Notes: generated by a model from the sequence alone, not told the origin. Shown: positions 1 through 22,059, numbered from the stretch's first letter. The stretch is DNA of 64,000 bases from Branchiostoma lanceolatum (GCF_035083965.1 NC_089732.1:12663424-12727423); one strand, 5' to 3'. Numbers and translations: made by a program.

Positions 1-126
1 GTACTTTCTATCTGCCGTTCTCGCCTAGAGGGAGATATGTCTACACTACAGTCCAAACAGGTGAATCACTCCACAATAAGACAATTTAATGACAACCATA
101 AACAGGTGAATAGGACTGCGTATCGG

Positions 127-208
127 GACGAGGTGGCCGAGTGGTTAAGGCGATGGACTGCTAATCCATTGTGCTCTGCACGCGTGGGTTCGAATCCCAT
201 CCTCGTCG
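127..208 (+). tRNA. tRNA-Ser (anticodon GCU)
   Basis: An 82-base cloverleaf. The 5' acceptor strand GACGAGG (127-133) pairs with CCTCGTC (201-207). The anticodon stem ATGGA/TCCAT encloses the loop CTGCTAA, giving anticodon GCT at 160-162, which reads AGC/AGU serine codons. A long variable arm, typical of tRNA-Ser, and the TTCGAATCC T-loop region (B box) are present, as is the GTGGCCGAGTGG A box. There is no intron and CCA is not encoded. All stems pair, so the gene looks functional. Confidence 0.95.
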
Positions 209-1575
209 ATACAATTTATTTTGTCAGATTATCGACTATAATTGCTGTTTTGTTTGGTGGTGATTTTCGTACTTGTCGAGCCAAGTTTACAGCATGTATA
301 ATCCACTTATACAACAACAATCCGGCCAACTGGACTGGTGTTCGAATTTTGGGGCCAAAGTTCAACCTACCAATAATCACTGGTAATTATTAATTGTATA
401 CGTAATTTGCTTGAGGAAAAGACCCTTGCACACCTCTGACTGTGATGTTAAATGTGAACAAATCGCTTTGTCTGCATACGACAGAGTAATCAGGCTGTAA
501 GTAACGACTATAACCAAGGACATTATATATCCTATATAATGTCCTTGCTATAACTAACGAAACGTTAACGTAACGCCATAGTTTGAGTTTCTGTGTCGAC
601 AAATCAATAAATGTTAGGATCTTGCCACCAAAAATATGTTTGAAGAACTGTTTACAAAATTGACGACCCGGATGTTGATGATTCAGCTACACACGTCTGT
701 CGTCTGATCGTGACGTCACTGTCTACATACCACCATGTCCGCTCCATGCCCGGCTTGGCAGCAGTTCCAGCGTAAGTCGTTAAGGGGCGTTACCGCACAG
801 ACCACACTCCTTCCTTTATTTACCAGTACATGTATAATGTGTAAGGTAACAGTTACTCTAGCAACTGGATAGAATTTGGAAACGGGCAGACGTTTTCAGA
901 CAACATACGCTGTATTTCGTCAGTGACCGAAGTACAAACCGCAGTCACCCGGTTTTAAACCAAAACTGTTAAGTTGCAAAAATGTAATTGTATACAGTAG
1001 CTAAGACCTTACAGCAACTAACTGAACACTTTTCCAAATAGGTCCAGCCATTTTTATACATATCAAATTCTTCATAGTAAGATGAATTTGATAGCCATTA
1101 ATAAAGACCGCTTTTGATCCATGCAGCTGATGGTGTATGTCCTCCCGGCTTGCGAAAATATGAAAATATAAACAAGTCCAGACGTACAAGCAAACAAATA
1201 TGAAATGACACTGAAGTGATGGAATGCCTGTCAGTTCGTGTTTTTATTTTCTCTTTATAAACTTTCTGAAATTTCAATCCCCCAAACAACAAACTAAAAC
1301 TGCCAACCAAGCATCTCTAAACGCATCCCCAAAAAGTTTTGTTTTTAGAAATGGCCCCAACCTCATTGTCATATCATCTTGAGAGATGGACACAACGAAA
1401 AAATAATGAACAGCTAATAATTATAAATATAGAAACAGCAAAAACAAGTTGCAGAATTGAAAGAATAGAGAGACGCCTTACATCGTCAGAATTTATACAT
1501 AATATACATTTTAAAAAGCTGTGATACAAAGATTCTCACAAAGTGAGATTGACTAGTATATTTAAGGTCATAAAG
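209..1575. other. Intergenic stretch, no gene recognised
   Basis: No coding exon or RNA gene could be supported here. Positions about 845-965 hold a diverged copy of an interspersed repeat that recurs near 28222-28350 and 59930-60115, recognisable by an 'ACTGGATA' block followed by 'CAGACA' and 'CGTCAGTGAC' blocks. The short open frames have no domain or splice support. Confidence 0.5.
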
Positions 1576-1639
1576 GTTGTCGTGGCCGAGTGGTTAAGGC
1601 GATGAACTTGAAATCCAAGTTCGAATCCTGTCGGCAACG
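1576..1639 (+). pseudogene. tRNA-Ser(UGA) pseudogene lacking the variable arm
   Basis: The acceptor strands GTTGTCG (1576-1582) and CGGCAAC (1632-1638) still pair (one G-T pair), and the A box GTGGCCGAGTGG and B box GTTCGAATCC are intact. After the anticodon loop ACTTGAAATCC the sequence jumps almost directly into the T arm, so the long variable arm and part of the anticodon stem are deleted, leaving 64 bases instead of about 82. A short T run follows, as in a pol III terminator. It may still be transcribed but should not fold as a working tRNA-Ser. Confidence 0.8.
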
Positions 1640-1919
1640 TTTGTTCTTTTATTGCCATAAATGGCAATTTTCTCAATCTTATAAATTCTGGAAGCTGGTT
1701 GTCGTCTGTACTGTAAGAATACCTTCCATGTTCTTTGTTACTTATACTAGTATTTTTTTTAAATATCATATCACCCTGCCACTGGTAACCGAAAAATAAT
1801 TTCAAAATGCCTGACGATCTTCTGCCGACCATGCACCTGTTCGTAAAGGTAATTTCGGGTCCGCCCCCCCCCCCCCCACCCCCAACAGAGTAACATAGTT
1901 GGAGTTTCAGTCAGGATCG

Positions 1920-11411
<9,492 letters not shown>

Positions 11412-11730
11412 GACGACCTAACAATCTCCCCGTCCTTAGACACGGATAAAACATAATAAAAATAGGTCATCACATACAATATCTCTATTGGCATGACATT
11501 TGCTTGCTGGTTACAAAGTTTATGTAAATACGTCACATTGTTCGGTGTCAATCACTGTCTAACGACCCTCTGACCTTTGAATTGTTTTGCAAAGTACCTA
11601 ACCTTCTGATCACACACCTTTGCACCGGGGTATGGTGACCTTTACTGATACTCTAACCCGACACAAACACAATGTGTTTTGCTTTAAGTTTAAATAACGA
11701 ATATTGTTGCCTTTTATTAATTCAGTTTGG

Positions 11731-11967
11731 GCCCTGTCACACTAAGCTTGTGCGTATATTCAAGTGCGCATGAGTTCCGCAGTAACATTCTTTTGGTTTA
11801 AGTAAATTTTTCGGGGAGGAAGTTGTTTTCTACTTTGACCCATCGTTGTGCAGTCTGGTTATCAAACCAAAGAAATTACTTCTTCGGCTGCAAACTTAAC
11901 CTAAACCAAAAACATGTTAATACGCAACTTATGCGGGCTTGTATATACGCACAAGTGTGACAGGGGC
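11731..11967. mobile_element. MITE with TIR GCCCTGTCACAC
   Basis: The left end GCCCTGTCACACTAAGCTTG and the right end are imperfect reverse complements and continue as TTGTGCGTATAT on both sides. No reading frame. It lies upstream of gene A exon 1. Confidence 0.75.
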
Positions 11968-11989
11968 TTTACACCCTATTTCTACCAAA

Positions 11990-12150
11990 GATTTGATTGA
12001 CAGGTCGCTCAACGAATTCGATAGATAATGAACGAATAGTTTTAAGTTTTGTGTGTTTTATTGTCTTCTAAATTATACTTTTGCAACGTTCTCCATATTC
12101 AAATCATAAAGTCAAGAATCTCTCAAATCCAATTTTGGTCGCTGTACTGT
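11990..12150. repeat. Diverged internal fragment of MITE family 3
   Basis: Blocks such as CAACGAATTCGAT, TTTTGTGTGTTTTATTGT and CATAAAGTCAAG match the interior of the copies at 11003 and 42119, but the terminal repeats are eroded. Confidence 0.45.
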
Positions 12151-12710
12151 CAACAGCGATCGCTGTCAAGTAGATAGCTTCCCTATGAAGCTACTCACTG
12201 TTGTTGTTGAATGTTTCGTTGGAAAATGCATTTAGTTCCTTACTTGATTTATTTACATGCACATGCGGTCGAATGATAAGCTATATAAGATATAGACATG
12301 AATAGAATTAAAAACATAATGCACACTTTTGTTAAACTCCTATGAATGTATCTGTACGAATTGGAAGCAAGAAAGGGCAACAAAAAGTCCATAACAACAG
12401 TTTTTAATTAAAAGTTTCCAACTGTTATATTCGTTTTCGTGGACCCTTACCCACCTTACAAACTTTGCCACCAAAGAAATCAGGATTATTTGGCGCATTT
12501 ACATTAAATTGTATGGTCGCAGAACACAGTATTTATTCGCGACCCTCGAGATAAAGTAGTGCGTCACAGTATTTGAAAAAGGCGTAGAGATTCTTCTGTG
12601 CACGACAGCGAGACCAAAACTGTGTTGAATGGTAGAGGAATACGCCATTTTCACATATTTTGTAGGTTTTTCCCTGAAGTTATACATATTCAATTTTTGT
12701 ATCTTCCTTA

Positions 12711-13068
12711 AGCCGGCGTCACAATTCATCCGAGTGTCGGCCGAATTTGTAGATCGCCCGAAGCTCGCCGAATATCAAAATCGCCCCAGTGTCGACCGTA
12801 TTTTCCAATGAAAATCTTGGGTGACGTCCGTCGAACACTAAAAACTAAAAATCCCCCATAAGACGGTACCATCTCTTGTACATGGACAAAGTCAGAATCG
12901 ACTAACCTGGTAAAAGGCCAATATTTGGATCAACTTTGATTTCTGAAAATCGTCCGAAGCCCGCGTAATCGGCAGGACGTCGGCCGTACTTCGGCCGAAA
13001 ATGCACATTTGAAGCTTGCCAACACGTCGGCCGAGCTGAATTTCTTATTTGTGACCGGGGCTTTAGAA
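12711..13068. mobile_element. MITE with GTCGGCCGA-rich inverted ends
   Basis: The left end TAAGCCGGCGTCACA and the right end (reverse complement TAAAGCCCCGGTCACA) pair imperfectly, and both are followed by GTCGGCCGA. A related right end, GTGACCGGGGCTTAA, occurs near 41770-41785. Confidence 0.6.
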
Positions 13069-13412
13069 CTGCACCCTACTATAGATTTTGGAGTGTCAAA
13101 CCTTCTCACTTTTGGGCCATTTAAGAATGTAAAACGTTATAGACGAAATACGGTGTTTTGCCAACTTAACAAAAGAAAAGTGCACTAAATTCGTACTCAC
13201 CGTTTTCCGATCCTAAATCTGCACTGCAGCTAAGAGATATTGCAGCAGCTCTACTTGCTTATGTTGTCGGGCCTCTCCTGTTTAATGCTGCTGCGTAAAA
13301 AGTGCAGTGCGCAGACTATCTGCCTTAGTAAATATACAGCGCCCTGGCTGACACGGAGATAAAGATGTTTGTCATATCGATCCAACTAGGGTCGCGTCGC
13401 GAAGCGTAGTGT

Positions 13413-13735
13413 AATTTTAGGGTGGTTGGCCCAGAAACCAGAGGTCTTGGGTTCGAATTGCTTGATGATGCCCCAACGTTGTGCCCTTAATCATTATAAG
13501 CCTGGCACACGAATTTCCTCACATCACTAGTAAAATGAATACTTAGATTCGGTTAGGGACGTCCCTCGGATATGGGTAGGACGTTAATTGGAGAAGAGCC
13601 ACACCTTGAGCACGTAAACGTACCCACTACACTTGTAAGTGGATCAAATAAATCTGTCCGCAGCTTGTACTATTCAGTACAATCATGGTGTGTTAATCCA
13701 TGAGGCAGTTTATAGTGGATGCAATGCAAACTAAC
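13413..13735 (+). mobile_element. tRNA-headed SINE, copy 1
   Basis: A degenerate tRNA-like head (GGGTTCGAAT as B box) is followed by the body blocks 'GGGACGTCCCTCGGATA', 'AGGACGTTAA', 'CCTTGAGCACGTAAA' and the tail block 'TGTACTATTCAGTACAA'. The same order of blocks occurs at 39352, 45305 and 22060 (reverse). Confidence 0.75.
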
Positions 13736-13739
13736 AAAT

Positions 13740-14330
13740 GCCACAATGTATTTGGGGAGGAACAGTAAAGCTTTTATGCTTCTCTTACCTTTACAAAAAG
13801 CTTGTCAGCGACACGTACTTTTGATAATGCATTTGTTTATCACAACGTTAGGACATTCCTCTTGTAATTCTCATCATGCATCACACCCTATGCGTCTTCA
13901 TTTATTTGTTTATCTCTGAATAATTCGTAACAATTTTGTTGATTTTGTATTCATAAAGATGTGATCTATTAGAAAATAACATTCTCCTCTGGTCTTGTCT
14001 CTCCCTTTAAGTAATCATGTAAAAGTCTATAAACAATATGAAGATTACGAAAAAAAGGCACTAGTCATGGAACTGATCAATGTTCCCAATGAAGACCCTC
14101 TCGGAATGTAAACATATTTAGAGAGAGGGGGTGATCCCAATTATGTGGTTGCTGAAGATAAAAAACAATTTTTTTCTTCAAATCACCCTCCTAAAAGCAG
14201 GACCCCTATCGCTCGATTCATTGGCTCGCTCGCGTAGGGGCCTTGCTCTTTAGCCCCGGTAGACACGGTTCTGGCGCCGTCGCCACCAAAACTTTCTTCA
14301 GTTATTCTCCTTAGAAGATTTTGACAAATA
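13740..14330. other. Stretch without a supported gene
   Basis: No splice-supported coding exon, RNA gene or clear inverted repeat was found. Positions about 14339-14460 begin another interspersed repeat with a 'GGGGGCCCAAAAT' block, shared with 31085, 52372 and 57057. Confidence 0.4.
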
Positions 14331-14565
14331 CGCCATTGCAGTTCCAGTGTCACATACCAGGGGGCCCAAAATAGAGCTTGACCTTTCTTCTCCTAACACC
14401 TACCCACATACCAAATACCATTACAATCCATCTAGACGTTCTTCAGTTATGCTGACTTTAAGCATCCAGACGCACACACCTACACACACGCAAACACACT
14501 CAAAACAATATCACCATGAAAAAGTATTTCACGGAGATTGTGTCCTACGGGCTCTTGTTAGATTC

Positions 14566-14571
14566 TTTATT
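14566..14571 (-). promoter_or_regulatory. Polyadenylation signal candidate for the FABP-like gene
   Basis: AATAAA on the minus strand, 88 bases beyond the TAG of the last exon. The position is typical for a 3' end. Confidence 0.55.
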
Positions 14572-14658
14572 CACAGCAAATCACTACAAAATGCTATTTT
14601 TAAGCAGAGCCGACTGGCAGCTTGTCTGGTCCACAGGTGTCAAGGTCCTCTCGGACGT

Positions 14659-17600
14659 CTAGCAGCGCTTGGAAGTTGTCCAGCCCACGATATCACCAAT
14701 TTTGACATCCTAAAAAAAGGAATAATGATCTTTATTAAGCCATATGTTAGTTAAAAATTCAAAATTGTGAAGTCTAAAACCCCAAGTTAACCCACAGAAA
14801 ACGTCATTTATCGATAATCTCCAAGCACATCTAACGGTTGCAAAGACGTATCCAACTAGCAAAAGGAATTTTTATTGCAACCCGAGATCTGCGAGAACTC
14901 GGCTTCAACAAAGGCTATTAACATCCAACTGTTACCTAATAAAAACTCCTTTTGCCAGTTGGATACGGTCTTTGCAACCGTTAGATCTGCTTGGAGATTA
15001 ATTTATCTATACTCTATGGATTACTCACTGTGTGGATGGTGTCGTCATCAAGAAAATGGCGGCTGACGTGCACGGCAGTTCCCGACCCGTCATGATCAGG
15101 GTACACGGACACCAGGTTGTCTCCTTCCATGGTGTAAGTCACCTGAGAAATAGGATAACAAAGGTGAGAAGAAATCGAAGATCTTATACCTCAGTGACAT
15201 ATTTAGAGTTAATTTCTTGATACCGTAGCCCTACCCATCACAGAGGTTAGCGGTTCTCCCCTTAATTCTTCCCTTAATCAATCTCATAAGGGGTCATTCG
15301 TTGTTATTCTATGGGGGTCAGCTGACCAGATCACGGTGAATGGACCATACTACTCTGCTTTCAGGAAGGGGGTATTGGCCTGTAATGCAACACACAATGC
15401 CTGAAATACTGCTGGGGGGCCCAAATTGACATGATTTTTGGGAGAGGGGGCGTGGGGTTGGGCTCAAGAAGTATCGCATACCAAAATCATACAAATCCAT
15501 CAAAAGAATCTAGTCGTTATAGGTGTGAACACGTATAGACAACCAAAAACAATACCTCCTTCAAAAAAGGTAATCCTGCTCAAAGCAAAGACCACCTGGC
15601 TCAAAATAAAATCCTGTACACACTTGTCTTTCCACCCATGAACCTTGAATTAACGAAGTGCTGAATGTCACCTGGGAGGACCGTATGACAAACACCACAC
15701 TCTACGGCGATCTTCCCAGACTCTCCCAGAAGATTAAAGGCACCGAAGGATGGCACTGGCTGGACACTGCGTCCGGCATACTGAGCTGACAGCCAGCCGG
15801 CTTATCCTCTGGGAGCCAACGGAGGGAAGGAGGAAAAGGGGCAGGAGACGCACATTGACAATCTAAAAAGGGATGCTGGGCTCAGTGACATTTCAACAAC
15901 AGAGCTGAGATCGCTAATGGAAGACCGGACTGAGTGGTGCAGAAGGGCTCAATGTCTCCCGAGATGACATCACAGATGTCCTCGTTCAAGGTTCATCCAT
16001 GACACGATACAGAAACCAACTATATCGACTTAGAATCTGTTCCTCACCTTTCTCTTCCTGCCAACAGATGGGTCATCTTCCTCACCCTCCACTCCCAAGG
16101 TGAAAGTGGACTCATGCACTTTCCCCATGAACTCCACCTTAGATGTGTACTTGTCCCCTGACAGAGAAGCATTGACGGGGAACGTCGACTCCTGTATCTT
16201 TTGAAAGATCTCGGCTGAAACTCCTACAAGGATATAACATATAAGCACATGTCTCAAATGTGTTGTGAAACAATCGTAGGATCAGTATCTTTTATTCCGT
16301 TGGATTAGATTTGTTTAAAATAAAGACCATTACACACATTATGATTTGATATACGTGTTGTTACCTTCAACAACTTTTGGGTTGAATTTGATTTATGTTC
16401 GTTTATCACTTGTTTTCTTTAAATCTAAATTGATTTGAATCAATGTACCCGGTGTGTCCCTTTTGTGTTGCCACTGTATCATGTTCATATTATTTTGTGT
16501 TACTCATTACTGCTATTATTATGATTTATTTCTGATTGTTATTATTTTTTACTGTACCTCTACCAATACTCCTATGTCAAGTCCTATAAGTCCGTATGGG
16601 CTGGGCGACTTTATTGAATTGCAGGACACAAAAATAAAATATTCATTCATTCACACATGTGCTCCTTTCCTTGTTGCATCTGGTACTTTTAGTTGTCCTG
16701 GACGTTGTTTTATTTGTAGTTGCCGCCCGCTGTTTGGTGATATTGCAGTATTTCGAGACAATGTCACAATGACCAAGTAGTGGTAGAGTCCGATGATAAT
16801 TCTGTATATCATACTTGCGATGAGACATGACACGATGCCCCCTCAGCAGCCCTATTCTCTGAGAAATCTTGGAATCGACCATATCAATAGCTTGATAAAT
16901 AAGCTATTTGACCCTTCCCGACCTCTATTGTCAAGTCGGCAAGGTCTGAACCGTGCTTATGCATAAGAATTAACAAGATCAAAAAGATACCTAAGTGGAA
17001 AAAATGCACTAATAGTGGCATGCAGGCCACACTTGTTTACTATTTTTCCGCGACCTTGTTATGCCTAACGTTACAACAAGTGGCGTATTGTGCACTACTA
17101 TGTTCCCATTGTATTACTGCAGCAAACTTAAATTCACACGGCGAAAATGGACCTTCGTCTCCTGTCGTGAAATCAATCCCGGGAACATAAATGGATGTAG
17201 TACTAGTATACAGATTACCGCTAATCTATATGGGAATATATAGTTATTTACTCTCACCGACGGAGGTCGAAAACTCCAGGGGGGGGGGCAAAATCGCCAG
17301 CGACATCACGGGGTGTGAGGGTCGTAATCACGGTGACTGAGTCTAGGCTGTAACTAGTGTAAGTATGCTACACGGTGAGAGACAAGGCTACTCCCGTCAG
17401 CCTTGGAGCCGACTACGTGCGCCTTTTCCAACAAAAACATGAGGACACAACTTGTGTCTCAGAGCTAATCTCCAAGCAGATCTCCACGGTGCGCCGAAAA
17501 TCGTATATGCTAGCCAGAGAAGGTCCAGTCAGCCTGAGAAGCTCCAGGCTACGGGGCTGACTGGAGCTTCTCTGGTGGACTGGACCTTCTCTGGCTGACT

Positions 17601-17957
17601 GGAGCTTCTCTGGCTAGCATATACGATTTTCGGCGCACCGTGAGATCTGCTTGGAGATTATTTCAGAGCAACGAACGTGCACATGGCTTGGTTCAGTATA
17701 CAATTAAACAAATCAACAGCGATTTCAACAGGAAGAGTATGAGTTTTAGCACTAAGTCAGTTGATCTGTACTGTAGGGTGTACATGTCTTTTCAATTTGT
17801 AGTTTTGTCCACGAAGTGACCTTTAGCTCTCGTGACCTGAAATCAACCTCATATTTAAAAGTTTACACATACCAAGTTTCTCCATGATCTGCTTGTAGTT
17901 GTCGGAGTTTTTGTCGTGCTTCCAAGTTCCGCAAGATTTCTCCACAGGAAAAGGCAT
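14659..17957 (-). CDS. Fatty-acid-binding-protein-like (FABP/calycin) gene D, 4 exons
   Basis: Exons: 17957-17873 (ATG, phase 1 out), 16223-16048, 15142-15029 and 14709-14659 (TAG). Together they give 141 residues. The protein starts MPFPVEKSCGTWK and continues with ESTFPVNASLSGDKY, HESTFTLGVEGEED, VGRKRK, VTYTMEGDNLVSV and VSRHFLDDDTIHT. This follows the intracellular lipid-binding family: G-x-W near the start, two short helices, then ten strands with F-LG-E-EE, GRK and T-EG-LV landmarks. Four exons with a 51-base last exon and a roughly 173-base second exon match the conserved FABP gene structure. Family members bind fatty acids, retinoids or bile acids in the cytosol, and no signal peptide is present. 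The usual C-terminal R-x-Y carboxylate-binding pair is not evident (end reads GWTTSKRC), so the ligand may differ. Confidence 0.9.
14812..15003. mobile_element. Foldback element, family 4, copy 1
   Basis: The inverted arms (about 14815-14875 and 14940-15003) begin with TAATCTCCAAGCA and contain CAACGGTTGCAAAGA-like and TCCAACT blocks in opposite orientation. The element lies in intron 3 of the FABP-like gene. A second copy with the same ends is at 17466-17661. Confidence 0.8.
15640..16020. repeat. Possible LINE C-terminal remnant in FABP intron 2
   Basis: Phrases such as 'GCTGGACACTGCGTCCGGCA' and 'AGGAAAAGGGGCAGGAGACG' resemble the 'F-GH-R' and 'RG-R' coding of LINE C-terminal tails, with many frame breaks. 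The ends carry an inverted block around 'TGAACCTTGA' and 'TCAAGGTTCAT'. It is a weak call. Confidence 0.35.
16440..16655 (+). mobile_element. Truncated LINE 3' end with ATTC tail
   Basis: An A/T-rich 3'-UTR-like stretch ends in 'GGACACAAAAATAAAAT' and then (ATTC)n, a tail type typical of CR1/L2-like retroelements. No coding part is preserved. It lies in FABP intron 1. Confidence 0.45.
17466..17661. mobile_element. Foldback element, family 4, copy 2
   Basis: The outer arms starting CTAATCTCCAAGCAGATCT (17466) pair with AGATCTGCTTGGAGATTA at the right end, and inside them both strands read GGTGCGCCGAAAATCGTATA. The centre holds repeated CTGGAGCTTCTCTGG and CTGGACCTTCTCTGG blocks in both orientations. 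It lies in intron 1 of the FABP-like gene. Confidence 0.88.
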
Positions 17958-18159
17958 CTTGTGTTTTTTGGCTTCTCAGGTGAGAGGGAACGATAAGAAG
18001 GTCTGGTCTAGTGGAGGCGCGCCCAGGTGTGTGAAAACGCTGGCGTTGCACTACGTATTGATCGGGAATTGCCCCAAATAAGGGCCAAGACGCCAAATAT
18101 GGACATGCGCAAGGGGACCAAATATAGACACACACACACATATACGACCGCTTGGTCAA

Positions 18160-20630
18160 AATGACTCATTGAAGAACAAATATCAATGAACAATGGTCTG
18201 AGTGAGCTACAAGGCGTCTTTCCAGCCTTATTTGCACCAAGTCAATTTGGCGAGCGAGGAATGATAATTATTAACTTCTCAGTCTATATGCATGGTACAG
18301 TTCTTGGTCAGTTTATTAGTGGCTTGCAATTGCTATGTACGCAGGCATATTGTCTTCGTTCAGTTTCTAGGGCCAACGTACAGACCTATCTATAGCTAGG
18401 GACAGAAAATTATAATAGACAGCCTTTCTCATAGGGAGAGTTTTTATTTTTTATCTTTAAATTTGTCGTAGAAGGGAATTCTCAAGGTAAAGGCATTATT
18501 ACGTGTTTTTCTCTTTGTTACAGTCCAAAACATGCATGTTTGAATAGTCATTTTTCCACAGGGTCATTAATGGGAGGGAACTATCATGTACTTGGTCGCA
18601 AATGTTGCCTTATATATCTTGCTAGTTTTCTTGTAATTTTCCACCCCTATTTTCTTAATTCTCCGTTGGTCATTCCGTGCACAAAACTCGGGAGCAAAGT
18701 TTAATGTCGCTGCACTGTAAAGTTCTGTCGCTTGAGGTCGCTATTGCATTGCCTTTATTGTGTCGTTCAACGCGATCAATTACTACTGCAGTTTTTAAGC
18801 TCAAAGTAGTTAACAGAGCATCAAAAGTATAAAATCATTTATCACTGGTTTCTAGGAAGAATATAGAAATGCATACATATGCCTAGACTACCGTTATTCA
18901 CTTAAAGAAATCGTTTACGCGCCTTTCAAGTCATGTTAAAGACCAATTTATAATTGTGTAGTTCCTTTGGTAGCATTCTGTGATCATGTCTATCGGCATT
19001 GAAATATTGGTTTGTTCTTTCATCCTTCCTGAGCAAATATAACACCCGTAGCAGTCGATACGTCCACTGCTCTGTTAGTCACTGTGTATTGTACCCCATG
19101 CATTATCTCTTGAATTTTCCTTCTGTCTTCGAGTGACTTCCACTGTAGATGTTTTCATTTTAATGACATCATTAGCACCCATGTCGTAAAAGAAGCTGGC
19201 AGTATGGTTCTTAACACTTTGATCTTTCTGTACTAAGACTGTAAATATGTAAGGTTTACTAAGAGAATCTCGGAACAAGTGATGCCAATGGTACGTAAAA
19301 AAATGTCTTCTATTATGAGTAACGTTGGGATTTTTGATCGGGACCCATACCTCTTGTGGTTAGGATACATTGTACTAGCTTGGGTGAGCAAGATCGAATA
19401 AAAAATTACATTCAACTGCTGACGATTTTGAAAGAAGACAAACACAACTGTTTTTTTCATAACATCTATTGTCAAAGACTGAAATGAAGATATGAAATGA
19501 CAATAGAGGTAGCTACTTTGCTAAAAGACAATAAGACGATACGTCACACTTCACCTTAGGAATTGGAACAAAGATGACTCATTTCGATGCTATGTGCTAT
19601 GGTTTACTGTCCAGGTACATCGTAGATGATCATTACAACTTTTCCCCAATTGCCCACTTGCATATGACATAATTGAACACGTGACCTTGTTTACGTCGTC
19701 AGAACAGCGGGAGTTTCGAAATTTGCCGTCTGCTAATTCTGTGACACCCAAAGTGGCGGCCTGCCTCTGTGACCTCTGACCCATGACGTCAATGGAAGTG
19801 GCCGATTAGGCCTGTTTTGAAAGGTGATTTTGGTCTTAATCTTATCCTATTACTCTTGCAACTAATTCTTGTCAATTTTTGAGCATCTTTTCAAGCCTAC
19901 TTTGTTCAGTTCTCGTATAAAATATCATAATGGGTATGCTTGCTGTACTGTGGTCTTGTATATCTTACACGGGTCATAGTTTTATCCAGAAATATACAAT
20001 ACTTTTTTTGTGACAGATCTAGAATTGTTGTGCGCCATTTTGAATTGCTTTTGAATTTGTTTTGACGTGTGACATATCTTGAGAACAGAAATATGAGAAC
20101 TTAGTTGGAAATAGTACTATATCACATTCTGATTGCATTTTTCATATTTTTTCTAAAACCCAAAGGTTTTCATAGGTCAATACAAAGTCGAGCATGACAG
20201 TGGGGTGGTCTAAAATTAAGTGTTGACTTTCACTTTGGAGTTATTTCAAAAATTTCAAACGTCTAAAAGGTTAGAGTGGGATTAAAGCTTTTAGTTGGCG
20301 AAGCCATTCATTAAGCCCAATATACTTTTTGATCAAAGTTTAGACTTGATTTAGAAAGCTTTGAAAACGTTTCAAGCATGTCAAACAGCTGTTTTTTCCA
20401 CAGGAAGGACAATATTTTCCATACGGTTTCAAAGGCATGCATACAAGAAATTATTGTTATCAAGACATTTTAAATGTCTGGGCTCGGCTTTTTTCTGTAA
20501 ACATTTAAAGGTTAAGATTTTTGAATGTGAATTCGGGGGAGGTTCCAACTAGCGCAATAGTGTGATATTGTTATCAACTAAAAGAAATAGATTCTAAAGT
20601 TTTCCAGCGTTTCCTTATACAATTGTTCTG
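18160..20630. other. Long non-coding stretch upstream of the FABP-like gene
   Basis: I see no splice-supported exon, RNA gene or clear transposon. The sequence is A/T-rich with only short unsupported open frames. Any promoter of the FABP-like gene would lie at its left edge, but no element could be identified with confidence. Confidence 0.4.
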
Positions 20631-20640
20631 CAATATATAA

Positions 20641-20674
20641 TATTATATATATATATATATATACATATATATTG
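20641..20674. repeat. TA microsatellite
   Basis: A run of alternating T and A (about 30 bases) with one C interruption. Confidence 0.85.
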
Positions 20675-20679
20675 ATATC

Positions 20680-22050
20680 ACCATTATGGCAGATACAGAC
20701 CTTAACAATGCTTGGGTGTCTTGTTACAGTTATAGGTGCATTTGGTATTGGTGATTCATAATCAGGTAAGACAAACTGAATTTCTAGGTACTTTTTTTTT
20801 TTAAGTGATCAAATTCACAAATGGGCAACACAAATAACACGCAATGCTCATATAGGTGACATCAGGACATTATTGTGTTTCTAATGTGTTTTGAAATTTC
20901 CACAACCAAAAGCAGAAAAGTTTTATACTGAACATAAGAGCAAAAATCTGCACGGTGGGCTTTTAATCATAATGCCTGACTGGGTGCTCTAAACTTGATG
21001 ATTGGCAGCCAAAAAATTTAATATATTTATGTTTTTTGTTTGCTTCCAACTGGACAAAAATCTGATTAAGCAAATCTGAAACCCAAGACATTGAATAGGT
21101 CACAGCTATACATCTGCCATTCAATATCCAACATATTTTTGGACATAACATATTGGTAGCTAATATCAAGTAACCACGAATTTTGATACAATACTGTTGA
21201 CTTTCAATTTGCAGTTATGATACAATACACCATTACACATAGAAACCTTCTGCAGAATATGCACTAATAGTAACATGAGACCCTTAATCCGACACTATTT
21301 CATGGATTTCGTGAACATACAACAAGCCATACAATGTTCCAGATTCATATAATATTAGCCATAAGCATGCTACTAGTATATTCAAAATTTCCCAACATTA
21401 CATATTTGTACCTGATATTACATGTTACCTTCTACTAGTAATACAATGCATCACACCTTATACATTGTGAGAAATGTTTATGTAAGGACTATATAAGAGC
21501 TTGAGAAATATGAACATGACATCATGAACTTTGTATTACTAAGTAGATCTAGAGACCCCTCCGGTGGTATTTTATGGAAGTCTTGAACATCATTAAAGGC
21601 AGCTGCAGAGTTTTTTTCACTAAGAAGACTTCGTCTAGCAGCTCAACATAATGATGATGATAATGATGAAGACAATTTCTTTCACCATCAGGGATGATTT
21701 TGGCTTAGACACAATTTGTTCCACCTTATATATTGCAGGATTTCTTATTTTTCGGGATACAAGCCAACTAAATTTTATATGATCCAGTGAACTTGGAGTT
21801 CTTAGAGTTAGTGTTTTTGTTTGGGGACCCCATATTTTCTTAACTTCCAGACACTCCATTTCGCATTGAAAGGTGTGGGGTTTTTTTTCTTCCATGGCTC
21901 GTACCGTGCCGTAACCGGGTGGTCAGTCAACTGAGTTGAATTTGGGCTCGTCAATAGTTTTCTGAAGTGTCTCTTTTTCATTTTATTTATCAATTCAGGT
22001 TTACCACATTTAGGAAAGGATTGACCCAACAGGTGACTATTACCTTTTTA
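20680..22050. other. Non-coding stretch, nothing recognised
   Basis: A/T-rich DNA without supported exons or RNA genes. A short ATG/TGA-rich run occurs near 21645-21675. Confidence 0.35.
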
Positions 22051-22059
22051 AGATGTTAA

